The notes beneath the pieces were generated by a model. That model was not told where the DNA came from, searched no databases, and saw only the letters and a program-made list of their open reading frames with translations. Shown here piece after piece: positions 1 to 8,134 of a DNA stretch of 35,268 bases (the stretch's first letter is position 1; each line of letters opens with the position of its first letter). Origin of the DNA: an uncultured Solirubrobacteraceae bacterium (lineage in GTDB: Bacteria > Actinomycetota > Thermoleophilia > Solirubrobacterales > Solirubrobacteraceae); the NCBI GenBank assembly GCA_902806175.1, contig CADCVQ010000022.1, positions 1-35,268 of the forward strand, in the 5' to 3' direction. The position numbers and the translations under genes are program-made.

Positions 1-976
1 CGCCCGCGGCGGCGGGCGCCTCCGCCACCGGCGACGCCTGCGTCTCGCCGTCGGGGTCGCTCGCCGTCGCGCCCTGCAGCGCCGTCGGCGCGGTCGCGCT
101 GGCGATCGGGGCCGCCTGGCCGCGGCCGACGTTGCGCTCGGGAACCGACGTGGCGCTGCGGCCCGCGGCACGCAAGGCCGCGAGGCCGAGGTCGCCCGCC
201 GACGGGTAGCGGTCCGACGGGTCCTTCGCGAGCGCGCGCGCGACGACCCCCTCGAACGCGGGCGGCACCTCCTCGCTCGGCGGCGGCGCGTTGAGATGCG
301 CCCACAGGGTCGCCTCGTCGGTGTCGCGCATGTACGGCGCGCTGCCAATCAGGGCGTGCACGAGCACGCAGCCCAGCGCGTAGACGTCGGTGCGAGCATC
401 GATCCGCTCGCCGCGGATCTGCTCGGGCGCGACGTAGCCCAGCGTGCCGACCCAGCCACCGGCGCGGCTCAGCGCGCCGCCGTCGGTCGTCGCCGAGCGC
501 TTCGTCAGCCCGAAGTCCGTCAGGTAGGCGTGATCCTCGTCGCCGAGCAGGACGTTGGCGGGCTTGACGTCACGGTGCACGAGCCCGTGGCGGTGCGCGG
601 CATCCAGCGCATCGCCGACCTGGGCGACGATGTGCGCCGCGCGCTCGGGATCGAGGCGCCCCTCGGCGCGCACGAGCGCCCGCAGGTCGGGGCCGTCGAT
701 GTAGCGCATGACGATGAACAGCACGCCGTCGCGCTCGCCCGCGTGGTAGACCGGGATCACGTTGGGATGCTCGATCGAGGCCGCGGCCTTGGACTCCGCG
801 ACGAAGCGCTTGCGAAAGTCCTCCTCCTGCGCGAGCACCGGGGTGATGACCTTCAGCGCGACGATCCGCTCCAGGCCGAGCTCCGTCGCGCGGTACACGA
901 CGCCCATGCCGCCGCGCCCGGCGACGCCCTCGATGCGGTGATCGGCGAAGACTTCTCCTGGTGCGAACTCGGCCAT
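1..976 (-). CDS. Ser/Thr protein kinase, PknB family (C-terminus cut by window edge)
   Basis: Eukaryotic-type (Hanks) serine/threonine kinase, probably a signalling kinase phosphorylating cytoplasmic targets. The first 325 residues are in the window. Visible kinase landmarks are the glycine loop GRGGMGVVYRA (residues 20-30), the ATP-anchoring Lys in VALKV (about residue 42), the catalytic loop HRDVKPAN (134-141), DFG (154-156), and an activation segment ending GTLGYVAPEQ. After the kinase domain (about residue 270) comes an Ala/Pro/Thr-rich linker, usual before a transmembrane helix and extracellular sensor in this family, but that part lies outside the window. The start is the ATG at 976, the only one giving a full glycine loop with a normal short lead-in. 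The gene is read away from the next features, so it is transcribed on its own or with genes to the left. Family assignment is firm; substrate is unknown. Confidence 0.93.
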   Translation of the reverse strand, partial: MAEFAPGEVFADHRIEGVAGRGGMGVVYRATELGLERIVALKVITPVLAQEEDFRKRFVAESKAAASIEHPNVIPVYHAGERDGVLFIVMRYIDGPDLRALVRAEGRLDPERAAHIVAQVGDALDAAHRHGLVHRDVKPANVLLGDEDHAYLTDFGLTKRSATTDGGALSRAGGWVGTLGYVAPEQIRGERIDARTDVYALGCVLVHALIGSAPYMRDTDEATLWAHLNAPPPSEEVPPAFEGVVARALAKDPSDRYPSAGDLGLAALRAAGRSATSVPERNVGRGQAAPIASATAPTALQGATASDPDGETQASPVAEAPAAAG

Positions 977-1037
977 GCACAACGACTTCTAGCGCGTCGA
1001 CGCGCAACCTTGTGCTGGCGGCGCGCGTTCACGTCGC

Positions 1038-1232
1038 ATGCTCATGCGCGCCGCGATCCTCCTGCCGCTCGCCGCCGCCGCCACACTGCTCGCCGCCGCG
1101 GCCGCCGTCGGCGCCTCCTACTGGTCTGCGCGGCCCGGTGTCATCGCTCGCGCCCTGGAAGGCCAGCGGACCGGCCAAGACGGCGAGCCGTTTCGCGCCT
1201 ATTACGGTCGCATCTGCTCATCGACGTGCTGA
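1038..1232 (+). CDS. Possible small membrane protein or gene fragment (low support)
   Basis: A 64-residue ORF between the divergent kinase start and the end of the diguanylate cyclase gene. It opens with a long hydrophobic Ala/Leu stretch (about residues 4-28) that could be a signal anchor, followed by a short polar part. Third codon positions are GC-rich, as in real genes here. A second hydrophobic stretch continues just downstream in another frame (about 1217-1260), so this may be what is left of a longer, frameshifted membrane protein. No family is recognised and no convincing ribosome binding site is seen. Confidence 0.2.
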   Translation: MLMRAAILLPLAAAATLLAAAAAVGASYWSARPGVIARALEGQRTGQDGEPFRAYYGRICSSTC

Positions 1233-1309
1233 TCGTGGGGCTGCTGATCGGGGTCCTCGCGGTCAGAACGGCCTGCTGGCCAGAGCGGCACGTACCCGAT
1301 TCGTGTCAG

Positions 1310-2713
1310 TCATTCGGTTTGGACTCGGTCGCGCCCGCACGCCTTAGCCGCGTACATGGCGGTGTCGGCGGCCGCGACAAGCGCATCGTTCGGCTCGCCG
1401 CTGTGCGCCGCGACGCCGATGCTGACGCTGAGCGAGATGAGCTGATCGCCGACGACAACCGGGGTTGAGGAGATTGCTTCGCGCACGCGCTCGGCGACGC
1501 GGGTTGCTCCGCTGCGACCGGTCGAGGGCAGGATCGCGAGAAACTCCTCGCCGCCCCAGCGGCCAAGTACGTCGCCTGCGCGCAACGTCGTGCGCACGAT
1601 GTCGGCAATCAGACGCAGCGCCTCGTCACCGGTGTCGTGGCCGTAGTTGTCGTTGATCTGCTTGAAGTGATCGACGTCGATCATCAGCACCGACAGCGGC
1701 TGTTCGTGTCGATGGGCGTTGGCGCTGGCTTCGTCGAGTGAGTCCTGGGCCTGCCGGCGGTTGTACAGGCCGGTCAGTGCATCGATGCGCGCGAGCTGGT
1801 CGAGGCTTTGGTTTGCGTCGCGAAGCTTTATGCGCGAGGAGAGTAGGTTGCCAACCAGCAGTGAGCAGGCAAGCCCCCCGAGCACGGCGGCCGCCCACAA
1901 CAGCCAGGGCAGGTAGCGACGCGAACCATTGATCGGCTCAAAGAGCTGGGCGCTGGGCACCGCGATCACCAGCCGCCAGGGCGCGCCGGCGACGGGCCGG
2001 GTGGAGTATTGGTAGCCACCGCCGGTCTGGCCGGCGGTGGCGCGCGTCACTGCGCGGGCAAGCTCCGGATCGGCTTGGGCGAGGGTCTTCAGCCCGAGGA
2101 GGTCGTTGCGGCTGCTCGCGACGATCGTCCCGGCGGAGTCATACAGATAGACGCGCGCGCCCTCGAGCGGGGTGACCTTGCGGAGATAGGCGCCGATCGG
2201 CGTCGTGCGAACGTCAAAGGCGCCGCTGAAGACGCGACGGCCTTGCCCGGATTCAAACGGGGTCGCAAAGGCCACGATCGGGATACCCTTTGCCGCCGAC
2301 GGAACCACCGTGGAGACCGCTGTGCGGCCGGTCGCGGCCGTGCGCAGGTGGGCGTACTTCTTGGTGAGGTCCTGGCCGATCAGCGGCGCCTTGGCCGGGG
2401 CAACGCGCAGCACGCGGCCGCGCGCATCCAGCAGCACGGCGGCTTCGTAGCCAAAGAGGTTCGTGACGCTCTCGAAATCTTGTGCGCTGACGCTGGGCGA
2501 CGACAACTCGCGCCCTGCCACACGGCGCTCCTGGTCGAGCAGATCGCGCGTATAGGTCTCCGTCAACCGAGCCGCCACGTCTGTGCGGTCCTCAAACACA
2601 CGCGTGATGTCACGCTCGCTCTGACGTTGGGCGCTCAGCAGCAGCCCACCTGACAGCACGCACAGAAGCGCCCACGCCAACAACAGCAAGACCTTGCGAG
2701 TGAGGTGGCGCAT
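1310..2713 (-). CDS. Membrane sensor diguanylate cyclase (Cache-like sensor plus GGDEF)
   Basis: Makes the second messenger cyclic di-GMP from two GTP. The 467-residue protein has an N-terminal transmembrane helix (about residues 7-27), a roughly 240-residue extracytoplasmic region of Cache type, a second transmembrane helix (about 270-292), and a C-terminal GGDEF domain that starts at [10 protein letters not shown]. The active-site motif is intact as GGEEF, and an RxxD product-inhibition site (RAGD) lies exactly five residues before it, so the enzyme should be active and feedback-regulated. The start is the ATG at 2713, just before the first transmembrane helix; the frame is open further upstream only because it runs into the decayed HD-GYP region. 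The ligand sensed is unknown. Cyclic di-GMP commonly controls exopolysaccharide, and an EPS locus begins 4 kb away, but a direct link is only an inference. Confidence 0.9.
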   Translation of the reverse strand: MRHLTRKVLLLLAWALLCVLSGGLLLSAQRQSERDITRVFEDRTDVAARLTETYTRDLLDQERRVAGRELSSPSVSAQDFESVTNLFGYEAAVLLDARGRVLRVAPAKAPLIGQDLTKKYAHLRTAATGRTAVSTVVPSAAKGIPIVAFATPFESGQGRRVFSGAFDVRTTPIGAYLRKVTPLEGARVYLYDSAGTIVASSRNDLLGLKTLAQADPELARAVTRATAGQTGGGYQYSTRPVAGAPWRLVIAVPSAQLFEPINGSRRYLPWLLWAAAVLGGLACSLLVGNLLSSRIKLRDANQSLDQLARIDALTGLYNRRQAQDSLDEASANAHRHEQPLSVLMIDVDHFKQINDNYGHDTGDEALRLIADIVRTTLRAGDVLGRWGGEEFLAILPSTGRSGATRVAERVREAISSTPVVVGDQLISLSVSIGVAAHSGEPNDALVAAADTAMYAAKACGRDRVQTE

Positions 2714-2729
2714 AGCAACGTCATCGTCA

Positions 2730-3107
2730 CTACTGGAGTACTTCGTAGGCGTTGCCCGCAGACTGGACGAACGGGGCCGGCGACGGTCTGCCGGGAGGCC
2801 GCTCTCTTCGGGCGAGCGCGCGCTCGATCGTCTCGCATCCTTGTACGGCCGCGTGTGGGTGATGGCGTCGAAGTTGTCGGCGATCGCGGCGATACGGGCG
2901 ACGAGCGGAATGTCGTCTCCCGAGACTCCATTGGGATAGCCGGACCCGTTCCATCGCTCGTGGTGGTTGAGCCCGACCTGTGCCGCCATCTGCAGCACGC
3001 TTGAGCTGCCGTCGACAAGAATCGACGCGCCGATCAGGGTGATGCTGCATCGTCGCGTACTCGGCAGCGGTGACCGGGAGCTCGCGAGCGATCAGCATGC
3101 TCCGCGG
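2730..3107 (-). pseudogene. Decayed HD-GYP cyclic di-GMP phosphodiesterase fragment
   Basis: Fragments of one HD-GYP domain occur in order on the minus strand but in different frames. A first piece contains [16 protein letters not shown] second frame continues with [43 protein letters not shown] and RPYKDA. The first frame then resumes with ETIERAL and ends in a stop at 2730. The family signature HHE...GxGYP is therefore present but split by at least two frameshifts (near 3050 and 2840), and the upstream part of the protein is missing. It probably once formed a response-regulator phosphodiesterase opposing the adjacent diguanylate cyclase. Confidence 0.8.
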
Positions 3108-3442
3108 CGAGTTGTCCTGTGCAGCTGCTGCTGGCCGTCAAGGATCCCGCTCAGCGGCGGCCGCGCGCTGACCGTCTGGTCAGGCCGGCGCGGCCCGGAC
3201 GCACGGCTCGCAGGGCCCGACGGCACGTTCAGGAAGACAGCTGCGCCGCAGGGGCCGACGCCGACGCCGTTTCAGGTCAACTCGACCAACCGCGAGCTGC
3301 GCACCGGGGCACTACGCGATCTCCGCGTGGGCGCGGGCCGGACGCGTGCGCGTGCGGGTGCGCCGCTTCTGACGCAGTAGGACGGAGCCGAGCGCACACG
3401 CCGTCCCGCACGCGCGTCCAAACGCTATCCCGACCTCGCTGG
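3108..3442. other. Non-coding or degraded stretch before the suf operon
   Basis: No ORF here resembles a protein family in any frame. The part next to the HD-GYP relic may be further decayed sequence of that gene. The right end carries the suf promoter region. Nothing else is recognised. Confidence 0.5.
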
Positions 3443-3448
3443 TAGGAT
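3443..3448 (+). promoter_or_regulatory. -10 box of the suf operon (leaderless)
   Basis: TAGGAT lies 8 bases before the GTG at 3457, the spacing expected if transcription begins at or next to the start codon. No Shine-Dalgarno sequence precedes this GTG, supporting a leaderless mRNA. The -35 element is not clear. Confidence 0.55.
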
Positions 3449-3456
3449 TAGCGGCC

Positions 3457-3954
3457 GTGTTCTTCACGACCAAAGCCGAATACGGCGTGCGCCTGCTCAT
3501 CGAGCTCGGGCGCCAGGGTCATGACCAGCCCGTGTCGCTCAAAGCGGTCGCCGACGGCGAGAACCTGCCGCTCGCCTACCTCGAGCGGATCGTCGCGCTG
3601 CTCAAGCGCGCCGACCTCGTCGAGTCCACGCGCGGCGCGCACGGCGGCTACCGCCTCGCACGACCGGCCCAGAGCATCGCGATGGACGAGGTCGTCCTCG
3701 CGCTCGAGGGCTCGCTGGCACCGATGGAGTGCTTCGTCGACGACCGCAACGACGACGGCCGCGTGCTTTGCTCGCACCACGACGACTCCGGCCGCGGTTG
3801 CGCCACGAAGCTCTTGTGGACGCGCGTGCAGGTCGGCGTGCTCAAGACGCTCGCCGACACGACGCTCGCCGAGCTGATCGATTTTCAGACCCGCAAGCTG
3901 CCGCGCGCCGGCGACCCTGCGGCGCCCGGCCCACGAACCCCCGCACCGGCCTGA
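3457..3954 (+). CDS. Rrf2-family transcriptional regulator, IscR/SufR-like
   Basis: Winged-helix DNA-binding regulator of the Rrf2 family, 165 residues, probably controlling the suf genes that follow. The N-terminus FTTKAEYGVRLLIELG and the recognition region LPLAYLERIVALLKRADLVESTRGAHGGYRLAR are typical. Three cysteines follow (about residues 92, 105 and 115) in the region where IscR-type proteins bind a [2Fe-2S] cluster, so cluster sensing is likely, although the spacing (12 and 9 residues between them) is wider than in E. coli IscR. The GTG start follows a -10 box and has no ribosome binding site. sufC begins 41 bases downstream, so the regulator is the first gene of the operon and probably autoregulated. 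Confidence 0.88.
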   Translation: MFFTTKAEYGVRLLIELGRQGHDQPVSLKAVADGENLPLAYLERIVALLKRADLVESTRGAHGGYRLARPAQSIAMDEVVLALEGSLAPMECFVDDRNDDGRVLCSHHDDSGRGCATKLLWTRVQVGVLKTLADTTLAELIDFQTRKLPRAGDPAAPGPRTPAPA

Positions 3955-3995
3955 TCCGTCAGGCCATCCCGCACGAAGGAGATTTCAAGGACACC

Positions 3996-4763
3996 ATGCC
4001 CGCGCTCGAGATCCGCAACCTTCACGTCCAGGCCGAGGACAAGCAGATCCTCAAGGGCGTCAACCTGACGGTTGCGCCCGGCGAAGTCCATGCGCTGATG
4101 GGGCCCAACGGCTCCGGCAAGTCGACGCTGGCCAACGCGGTCATGGGCCATCCGAGCCTCGAGGTCACCGACGGGCAGATCCTCTTCGGCGGCGAGGACA
4201 TCACGCAGGCCGATCCCGACGAGCGCGCCCGCATGGGCCTGTTCATGGCCTTCCAGTACCCCGTCGCGATCCCCGGCGTGACGATCACGAAGTACCTGCG
4301 GATGGTGATGAACGCCCACCGCGAGGCGCGCGGCGAGAGCGACATCTCGCTGAAGGACTTCCGCAAGACCGTCGAGGCGGCGATGGAGCTCGTCAACGTC
4401 CCGCGCGAGTTCAGCGCCCGCTACCTCAACGAGGGCTTCTCCGGCGGCGAGAAGAAGCGCCTGGAGATCCTCCAGCTCGCGCTCCAGCAGCCCAAGCTCG
4501 CCGTCCTCGACGAGACCGACTCGGGCCTGGACATCGACGCGCTGAACGTCGTCGCGCACGGCGTCAACACCATCGCCGCCGGCGCCGACATGGGCGTGCT
4601 GATCATCACCCACTACCAGCGCATCCTGCACATGGTCACCCCGACCCGCGTCTCGATCATGTTCGACGGCCGGATCGCCACAGAGGGCGGGCCCGAGCTC
4701 GTCGATCGGCTCGAGGCCGAGGGTTACGCGAAGCTTCGCGAAGAGTTCGGCGTCCCGGCGTGA
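3996..4763 (+). CDS. sufC: Fe-S cluster assembly ATPase SufC
   Basis: ABC-type ATPase that powers the SufBCD scaffold during iron-sulfur cluster assembly. The 255-residue protein carries the Walker A motif GPNGSGKST, the signature FSGGEKKRLE, and the Walker B region LAVLDETDSGLD, all in SufC form; ITHYQRIL near the end is also typical. The ATG at 3996 follows purine-rich AAGG at short distance and starts the family-typical MPALEIRNLHV. Its stop overlaps the GTG start of sufS (GTGA), indicating translational coupling. SufB and SufD, its usual partners, are not encoded in this window. Confidence 0.96.
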   Translation: MPALEIRNLHVQAEDKQILKGVNLTVAPGEVHALMGPNGSGKSTLANAVMGHPSLEVTDGQILFGGEDITQADPDERARMGLFMAFQYPVAIPGVTITKYLRMVMNAHREARGESDISLKDFRKTVEAAMELVNVPREFSARYLNEGFSGGEKKRLEILQLALQQPKLAVLDETDSGLDIDALNVVAHGVNTIAAGADMGVLIITHYQRILHMVTPTRVSIMFDGRIATEGGPELVDRLEAEGYAKLREEFGVPA

Positions 4764-5977
4764 GCACCCTCGCCGACACCCCGCTGGCGACGGACTTTCC
4801 CTGCCTGCGGCGTGAGGGGATCGTCTACCTGGACTCGGCTGCGACGTCGCAGACGCCGCAGCCGGTCATCGACGCGATGGACGACTACTACGAGAACCAT
4901 CGCGGCACCGTCCATCGCAGCGTCTACGCGCTCGCCGCCGAGGCGACGGAGCTCTTCGAGAGCGCGCGCGACCGGATCGCGGCGTTCCTCAACTGGCCGG
5001 TGAACTGCACGATCTTCACGAAGAACGCGACCGAGGCGCTGAACCTCGTGGCCTACACCTGGGGCCGCGCCAACCTCGGGCACGGCGACACCGTCGTCAC
5101 GACGCAGCTCGAGCACCACTCGAACTTCGTGCCGTGGCACATGCTCTGCGAGCAGACCGGCGCGGACTTCGAGATGGTCGAGGTCGACGACGAAGCCTGC
5201 CTGCGGCTCGACCAGCTCGACACGCTGCTCGCCAAGGGCAACGTCAAGCTCGTCGCCGTCGGCCATGTCTCCAACGCGGCCGGGACGATCAACCCGGTCG
5301 CCGAGATCATCGAGAAGGCCCACGCCGCTGGCGCGATCGTCGCCGTCGACGGCTCGCAGGCGATCCCGCAGATCCCGGTCGACCTCGGCGAGCTCGACGC
5401 CGACTTCTACGCGTGGACCGGCCACAAGCTCTACGGGCCGACCGGCGTCGGCATCCTGCACGGGCGCAAGGAGCTGCTCGACGCGATGCCGCCGTTTCTC
5501 GGCGGCGGGCACATGATCACGTCCGTCTCCGTCGACGAGATCCGCTGGGGCCAGCTGCCGGCGAAGTTCGAGGCCGGCACGTCGAACATCGCCGAGGCGA
5601 TCGGGCTCGGCGCCGCCGTCGACTTCGTCTCGGCCATCGGCATGGAGACGATCCGCGCGCACGAGCGCGACCTGTGCTCCTATGCGCTGGACCGGCTCGC
5701 CGAGCGGTCCGACGTCACCGTCATGGGCCCGCTGGACGCCGACCGGCGCGGCGCGCTCGTCGCCTTCACGCACGACATCGCGCACCCGCACGACATCGCC
5801 GAGATCCTCGGCAGCGCCGGTGTGTGCGTCCGTGCCGGCCATCACTGCGCGCAGCCGCTGATGCAGCGCTTCGGCGTGGCGGCGACGTCGCGTGCCTCGT
5901 TTGCGGTGCACAACACGCGCGCCGACGTCGACGCGTTCGTCGACGCGCTCGGCGAGGTGCGCCGGATCTTCGGATGA
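4760..5977 (+). CDS. sufS: Cysteine desulfurase SufS
   Basis: PLP-dependent cysteine desulfurase (class V aminotransferase fold) that takes sulfur from cysteine and passes it as persulfide to SufU. The 405-residue length is normal. The PLP-binding Lys is in GHKLYGPTG, the cofactor His is within TQLEHHSN, and the catalytic Cys is in RAGHHCAQP near the C-terminus. The start GTG overlaps the sufC stop and the stop overlaps the ATG of sufU, so the three genes form a coupled unit. No unusual features. Confidence 0.96.
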   Translation: MSTLADTPLATDFPCLRREGIVYLDSAATSQTPQPVIDAMDDYYENHRGTVHRSVYALAAEATELFESARDRIAAFLNWPVNCTIFTKNATEALNLVAYTWGRANLGHGDTVVTTQLEHHSNFVPWHMLCEQTGADFEMVEVDDEACLRLDQLDTLLAKGNVKLVAVGHVSNAAGTINPVAEIIEKAHAAGAIVAVDGSQAIPQIPVDLGELDADFYAWTGHKLYGPTGVGILHGRKELLDAMPPFLGGGHMITSVSVDEIRWGQLPAKFEAGTSNIAEAIGLGAAVDFVSAIGMETIRAHERDLCSYALDRLAERSDVTVMGPLDADRRGALVAFTHDIAHPHDIAEILGSAGVCVRAGHHCAQPLMQRFGVAATSRASFAVHNTRADVDAFVDALGEVRRIFG

Positions 5978-6480
5978 GCGACGAGCTCCCTGGCGACGAC
6001 GAGAGCAACGAGAGCGAGAGGGACGACAGCATGGACTCGATCTACCGCGAGGAGATCCTCGAGCACTACAAGCGCCCCCACAACTGGGGCCACCTGGACC
6101 CGTGCGACCTCACCTTCAAGGACTCAAATCCGCTCTGCGGCGACGAGCTGACGGTCGAGATCCGCACGACCGACGACGGCAAGATCGGCGATCTGCGCTT
6201 CTCCGGCCACGGCTGCGCGATCAGCCAGGCGTCGGCGTCGATGACGTCCGACGAGATCAAGGGCATGACGATCGACGAGCTGATCAAGCTCGACCGCCAG
6301 TACGTCCTGGACCTGCTCGGCATCAAGATCTCGGCGACGCGGATGAAGTGCGCGCTGCTGACGCTGAAGGTGCTCAAGGGCGCCGCGCTGGGCTCGCCCG
6401 TCGACTGGGAGCCCGAGACGCCGCCCAGCGAGGCCGAGGGTGGCGTCGAGCGCCACCCGACCGACGGCGATCACCTGTAG
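5974..6480 (+). CDS. sufU: Zinc-dependent sulfurtransferase SufU
   Basis: SufU of the IscU-like fold, which receives sulfur from SufS using a zinc site in Gram-positive and actinobacterial SUF systems. The zinc ligands are visible as CGDEL (Cys and Asp), HGCAIS (Cys) and MKCALL (Cys). The ATG at 5974 overlaps the sufS stop and gives 168 residues with an acidic 19-residue extension. An internal ATG at 6031, preceded by GAGAGGGA, gives 149 residues and begins [14 protein letters not shown], which matches the usual family start. Either could be used. It is the last gene of the operon; a 34-base dyad lies 12 bases after the stop codon. Confidence 0.93.
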   Translation: MSDELPGDDESNESERDDSMDSIYREEILEHYKRPHNWGHLDPCDLTFKDSNPLCGDELTVEIRTTDDGKIGDLRFSGHGCAISQASASMTSDEIKGMTIDELIKLDRQYVLDLLGIKISATRMKCALLTLKVLKGAALGSPVDWEPETPPSEAEGGVERHPTDGDHL

Positions 6481-6492
6481 ATGCGTGGCGGA

Positions 6493-6526
6493 TTGCACTG
6501 GCCCTGTGACCAGGTGTTCAGTGCAA
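6493..6526. repeat. Long inverted repeat between sufU and the EPS operon
   Basis: Perfect 8-base arms TTGCACTG (6493-6500) and CAGTGCAA (6519-6526) flank an 18-base spacer that holds its own small inverted repeat, CCTG (6503-6506) and CAGG (6511-6514). There is no T tract on either side, so it does not look like a classical intrinsic terminator. The right arm lies at the expected -35 position of the next promoter, which suits an operator, but it could also be the 3' hairpin of the suf mRNA. Confidence 0.6.
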
Positions 6527-6541
6527 AAGAGCCTGCTCGGG

Positions 6542-6564
6542 TAGCATCGCCGCGGACGGCGATG
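6542..6564 (+). promoter_or_regulatory. -10 box with overlapping palindrome before the BY-kinase gene
   Basis: The -10 candidate TAGCAT (6542-6547) overlaps a perfect palindrome with 8-base arms CATCGCCG (6545-6552) and CGGCGATG (6557-6564) and a 4-base loop. The position over the start-site region suggests a repressor site, or a hairpin at the 5' end of the mRNA. The gene's ribosome binding site GGAGG follows about 20 bases later. Confidence 0.5.
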
Positions 6565-6593
6565 TAATAAACGCACCGGCACGGAGGCGGCGT

Positions 6594-8051
6594 ATGCGTG
6601 GTCAGCAGCAAACATCCGGTCTGCTCGGGGCGCTTCGACAACGAGCATTGCTCATCGTCGCGTGCGCCGTCGTGGTCGCGAGCCTCGCCTACGTCCTGTC
6701 CGACAGGCAGGAGCCACGCTACGAGGCGACGGCCCTGCTCAACGTGATCTCCGACACCGGCCCGTCCCTGCCCGGACGCCAGGTCGAGGCCACCCCGGGC
6801 GAGGCGACGGCCGGCGCCCGGGTCTCCGGCACTGGCGCCGTGGCCGTGCGCGCGGCGCGCCGCGCCGGCGTTGCGCTGGGTCCCGCGAGCGTCAGCGCCA
6901 CGCAGCCCGAGGAGAGCAACGTGATCCGGGTCACCGCCAGCGCACCACAGCCCCGGGCCGCGGCGGACCTCGCCAACGCGTTTGCGGTGGAGTTCCGTGC
7001 GGAACGCCGCCGGCGAGCCCGCGCCGTCCTGACAAGGGCCCGGGATTCCATCAGGAGGACGCTCGCCTCCATTCAAACGCTTCGCGGGGGCCGCGAACGG
7101 CGGATCGCCCTCGGGCAGCGTCTGGATGATCTGCAACTGCAGATCGACGTGAGCACGGGGGGCTTGGAGATCGCAGATCGGGCAGTGCCACCCGCCGAAG
7201 CCGTGTCACCGCGCCCCCGTCGGGACGCCATGCTCGGCGGGCTCTTCGGGCTCGTGCTCGGCGGCGCGCTCGCGCTGCTGTGGTCGCAGGCCGATCGTCG
7301 CGTCCGCCAGCTCTCGGAGTTGCAGGACCTCAGCGGGCTGCCGGTGCTGGGCACGATCCCGCGCAGCCGTGCGCTCAGCGGCAGGGACGCGCTCACCCTG
7401 CCGGCCGCCGATGCCGAGGCGTTTCGCGTCGTGCAGGCCAACACGCGCTTCTTCAATCCCGGGCTCGATGTCCGCAGCGTCATCGTGACGTCGGCAGCGC
7501 CCGGTGAGGGCAAGACGACGCTCGCGTGGAACCTGGCCGTCGCCGCTGCGTCGGGCGGCTTGCGGGTGCTGCTGATCGAGGCCGACCTGCGCAAGCCTTC
7601 GCTTGTCGACCGCTACGGGCTCAAGGACAACGGCGGATTGAACGAGCTGCTCAGCGAGGGCTACTGCGAGATCTCAGATGTCGTGCAGCACGTGCCGATC
7701 GTCGCGGGCGTCAACGGTCACGGTCCGAAGGTGGGTATGAGCGTGGTCACCGCCGGACGCAATCCGACGAACCCCTCCGGGCTCATCGCCTCCGACCGCA
7801 TGCGCGCAATCATCGCCCGCGCCGAGACCGAACACGACCTCGTCGTGCTGGACACGCCGCCGGTCTCCGTTGTCTCGGACGCGATCCCGCTCCTGCGCGT
7901 GGTCGGCGGCGTCATCGTCGTCAGCTATCTCGGTCGCAGCACGCGCGACGGCGTCGGTGCGCTGCTCACCCAACTGCGCCACCTGGAAGTCCGCGTTCTC
8001 GGCGTCGTGGCCAACGGCGGTCGGCACGGCGACGTATATCCCTACCAGTAG
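6594..8051 (+). CDS. Wzz/BY-kinase fusion controlling polysaccharide chain length
   Basis: A 485-residue inner-membrane protein joining a Wzz-type chain-length domain to a bacterial tyrosine kinase (CpsD/CapB type), as in Wzc. Two transmembrane helices (about residues 16-36 and 215-235) bracket an extracytoplasmic part of only about 180 residues. The cytoplasmic kinase has Walker A (SAAPGEGKTTLAWN, about 302-315), Walker A' (LLIEADLRKPSL) and Walker B (LVVLDTPP). The C-terminal tail, normally a run of autophosphorylated tyrosines, is short and has only two (GDVYPYQ). The ATG at 6594 follows a good ribosome binding site, GGAGGCGGCGT. It is the first gene of the EPS locus and should set polymer length together with the Wzy-like protein. 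Confidence 0.88.
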   Translation: MRGQQQTSGLLGALRQRALLIVACAVVVASLAYVLSDRQEPRYEATALLNVISDTGPSLPGRQVEATPGEATAGARVSGTGAVAVRAARRAGVALGPASVSATQPEESNVIRVTASAPQPRAAADLANAFAVEFRAERRRRARAVLTRARDSIRRTLASIQTLRGGRERRIALGQRLDDLQLQIDVSTGGLEIADRAVPPAEAVSPRPRRDAMLGGLFGLVLGGALALLWSQADRRVRQLSELQDLSGLPVLGTIPRSRALSGRDALTLPAADAEAFRVVQANTRFFNPGLDVRSVIVTSAAPGEGKTTLAWNLAVAAASGGLRVLLIEADLRKPSLVDRYGLKDNGGLNELLSEGYCEISDVVQHVPIVAGVNGHGPKVGMSVVTAGRNPTNPSGLIASDRMRAIIARAETEHDLVVLDTPPVSVVSDAIPLLRVVGGVIVVSYLGRSTRDGVGALLTQLRHLEVRVLGVVANGGRHGDVYPYQ

Positions 8052-8053
8052 AA

Positions 8054-8066
8054 CCCGCGGCGCGGG
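8054..8066 (+). terminator. Short GC hairpin after the BY-kinase gene
   Basis: CCCGC and GCGGG separated by GGC form a 5-base-pair stem 3 bases after the stop codon. No T tract follows, so termination here is only a possibility. Confidence 0.3.
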
Positions 8067-8102
8067 CGCCTAGCGCGCTTCCCGTCGCGGTACGCGCGGC
8101 GG

Positions 8103-8108
8103 TAGAGT
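8103..8108 (+). promoter_or_regulatory. Possible -10 box for the first glycoside-hydrolase-like gene
   Basis: TAGAGT lies 26 bases before the ATG at 8135, and a strong ribosome binding site (GAGGAGG) sits between them. The -35 element is weak (TTCCCG region near 8079). The gene may instead be read through from the BY-kinase gene. Confidence 0.35.
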
Positions 8109-8134
8109 TCTTCTTCAACCCCGAGGAGGACGCC

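Noticed and set aside
4724-5911. Long antisense ORF of 395 codons opposite sufS
   Set aside because: The plus strand encodes SufS with all catalytic motifs; the antisense product is a low-complexity shadow.
6545-6564. Intrinsic terminator of the suf operon
   Set aside because: The stem is perfect but is followed by ATAATAAA-like sequence with no T tract, and it overlaps the next gene's -10 box.
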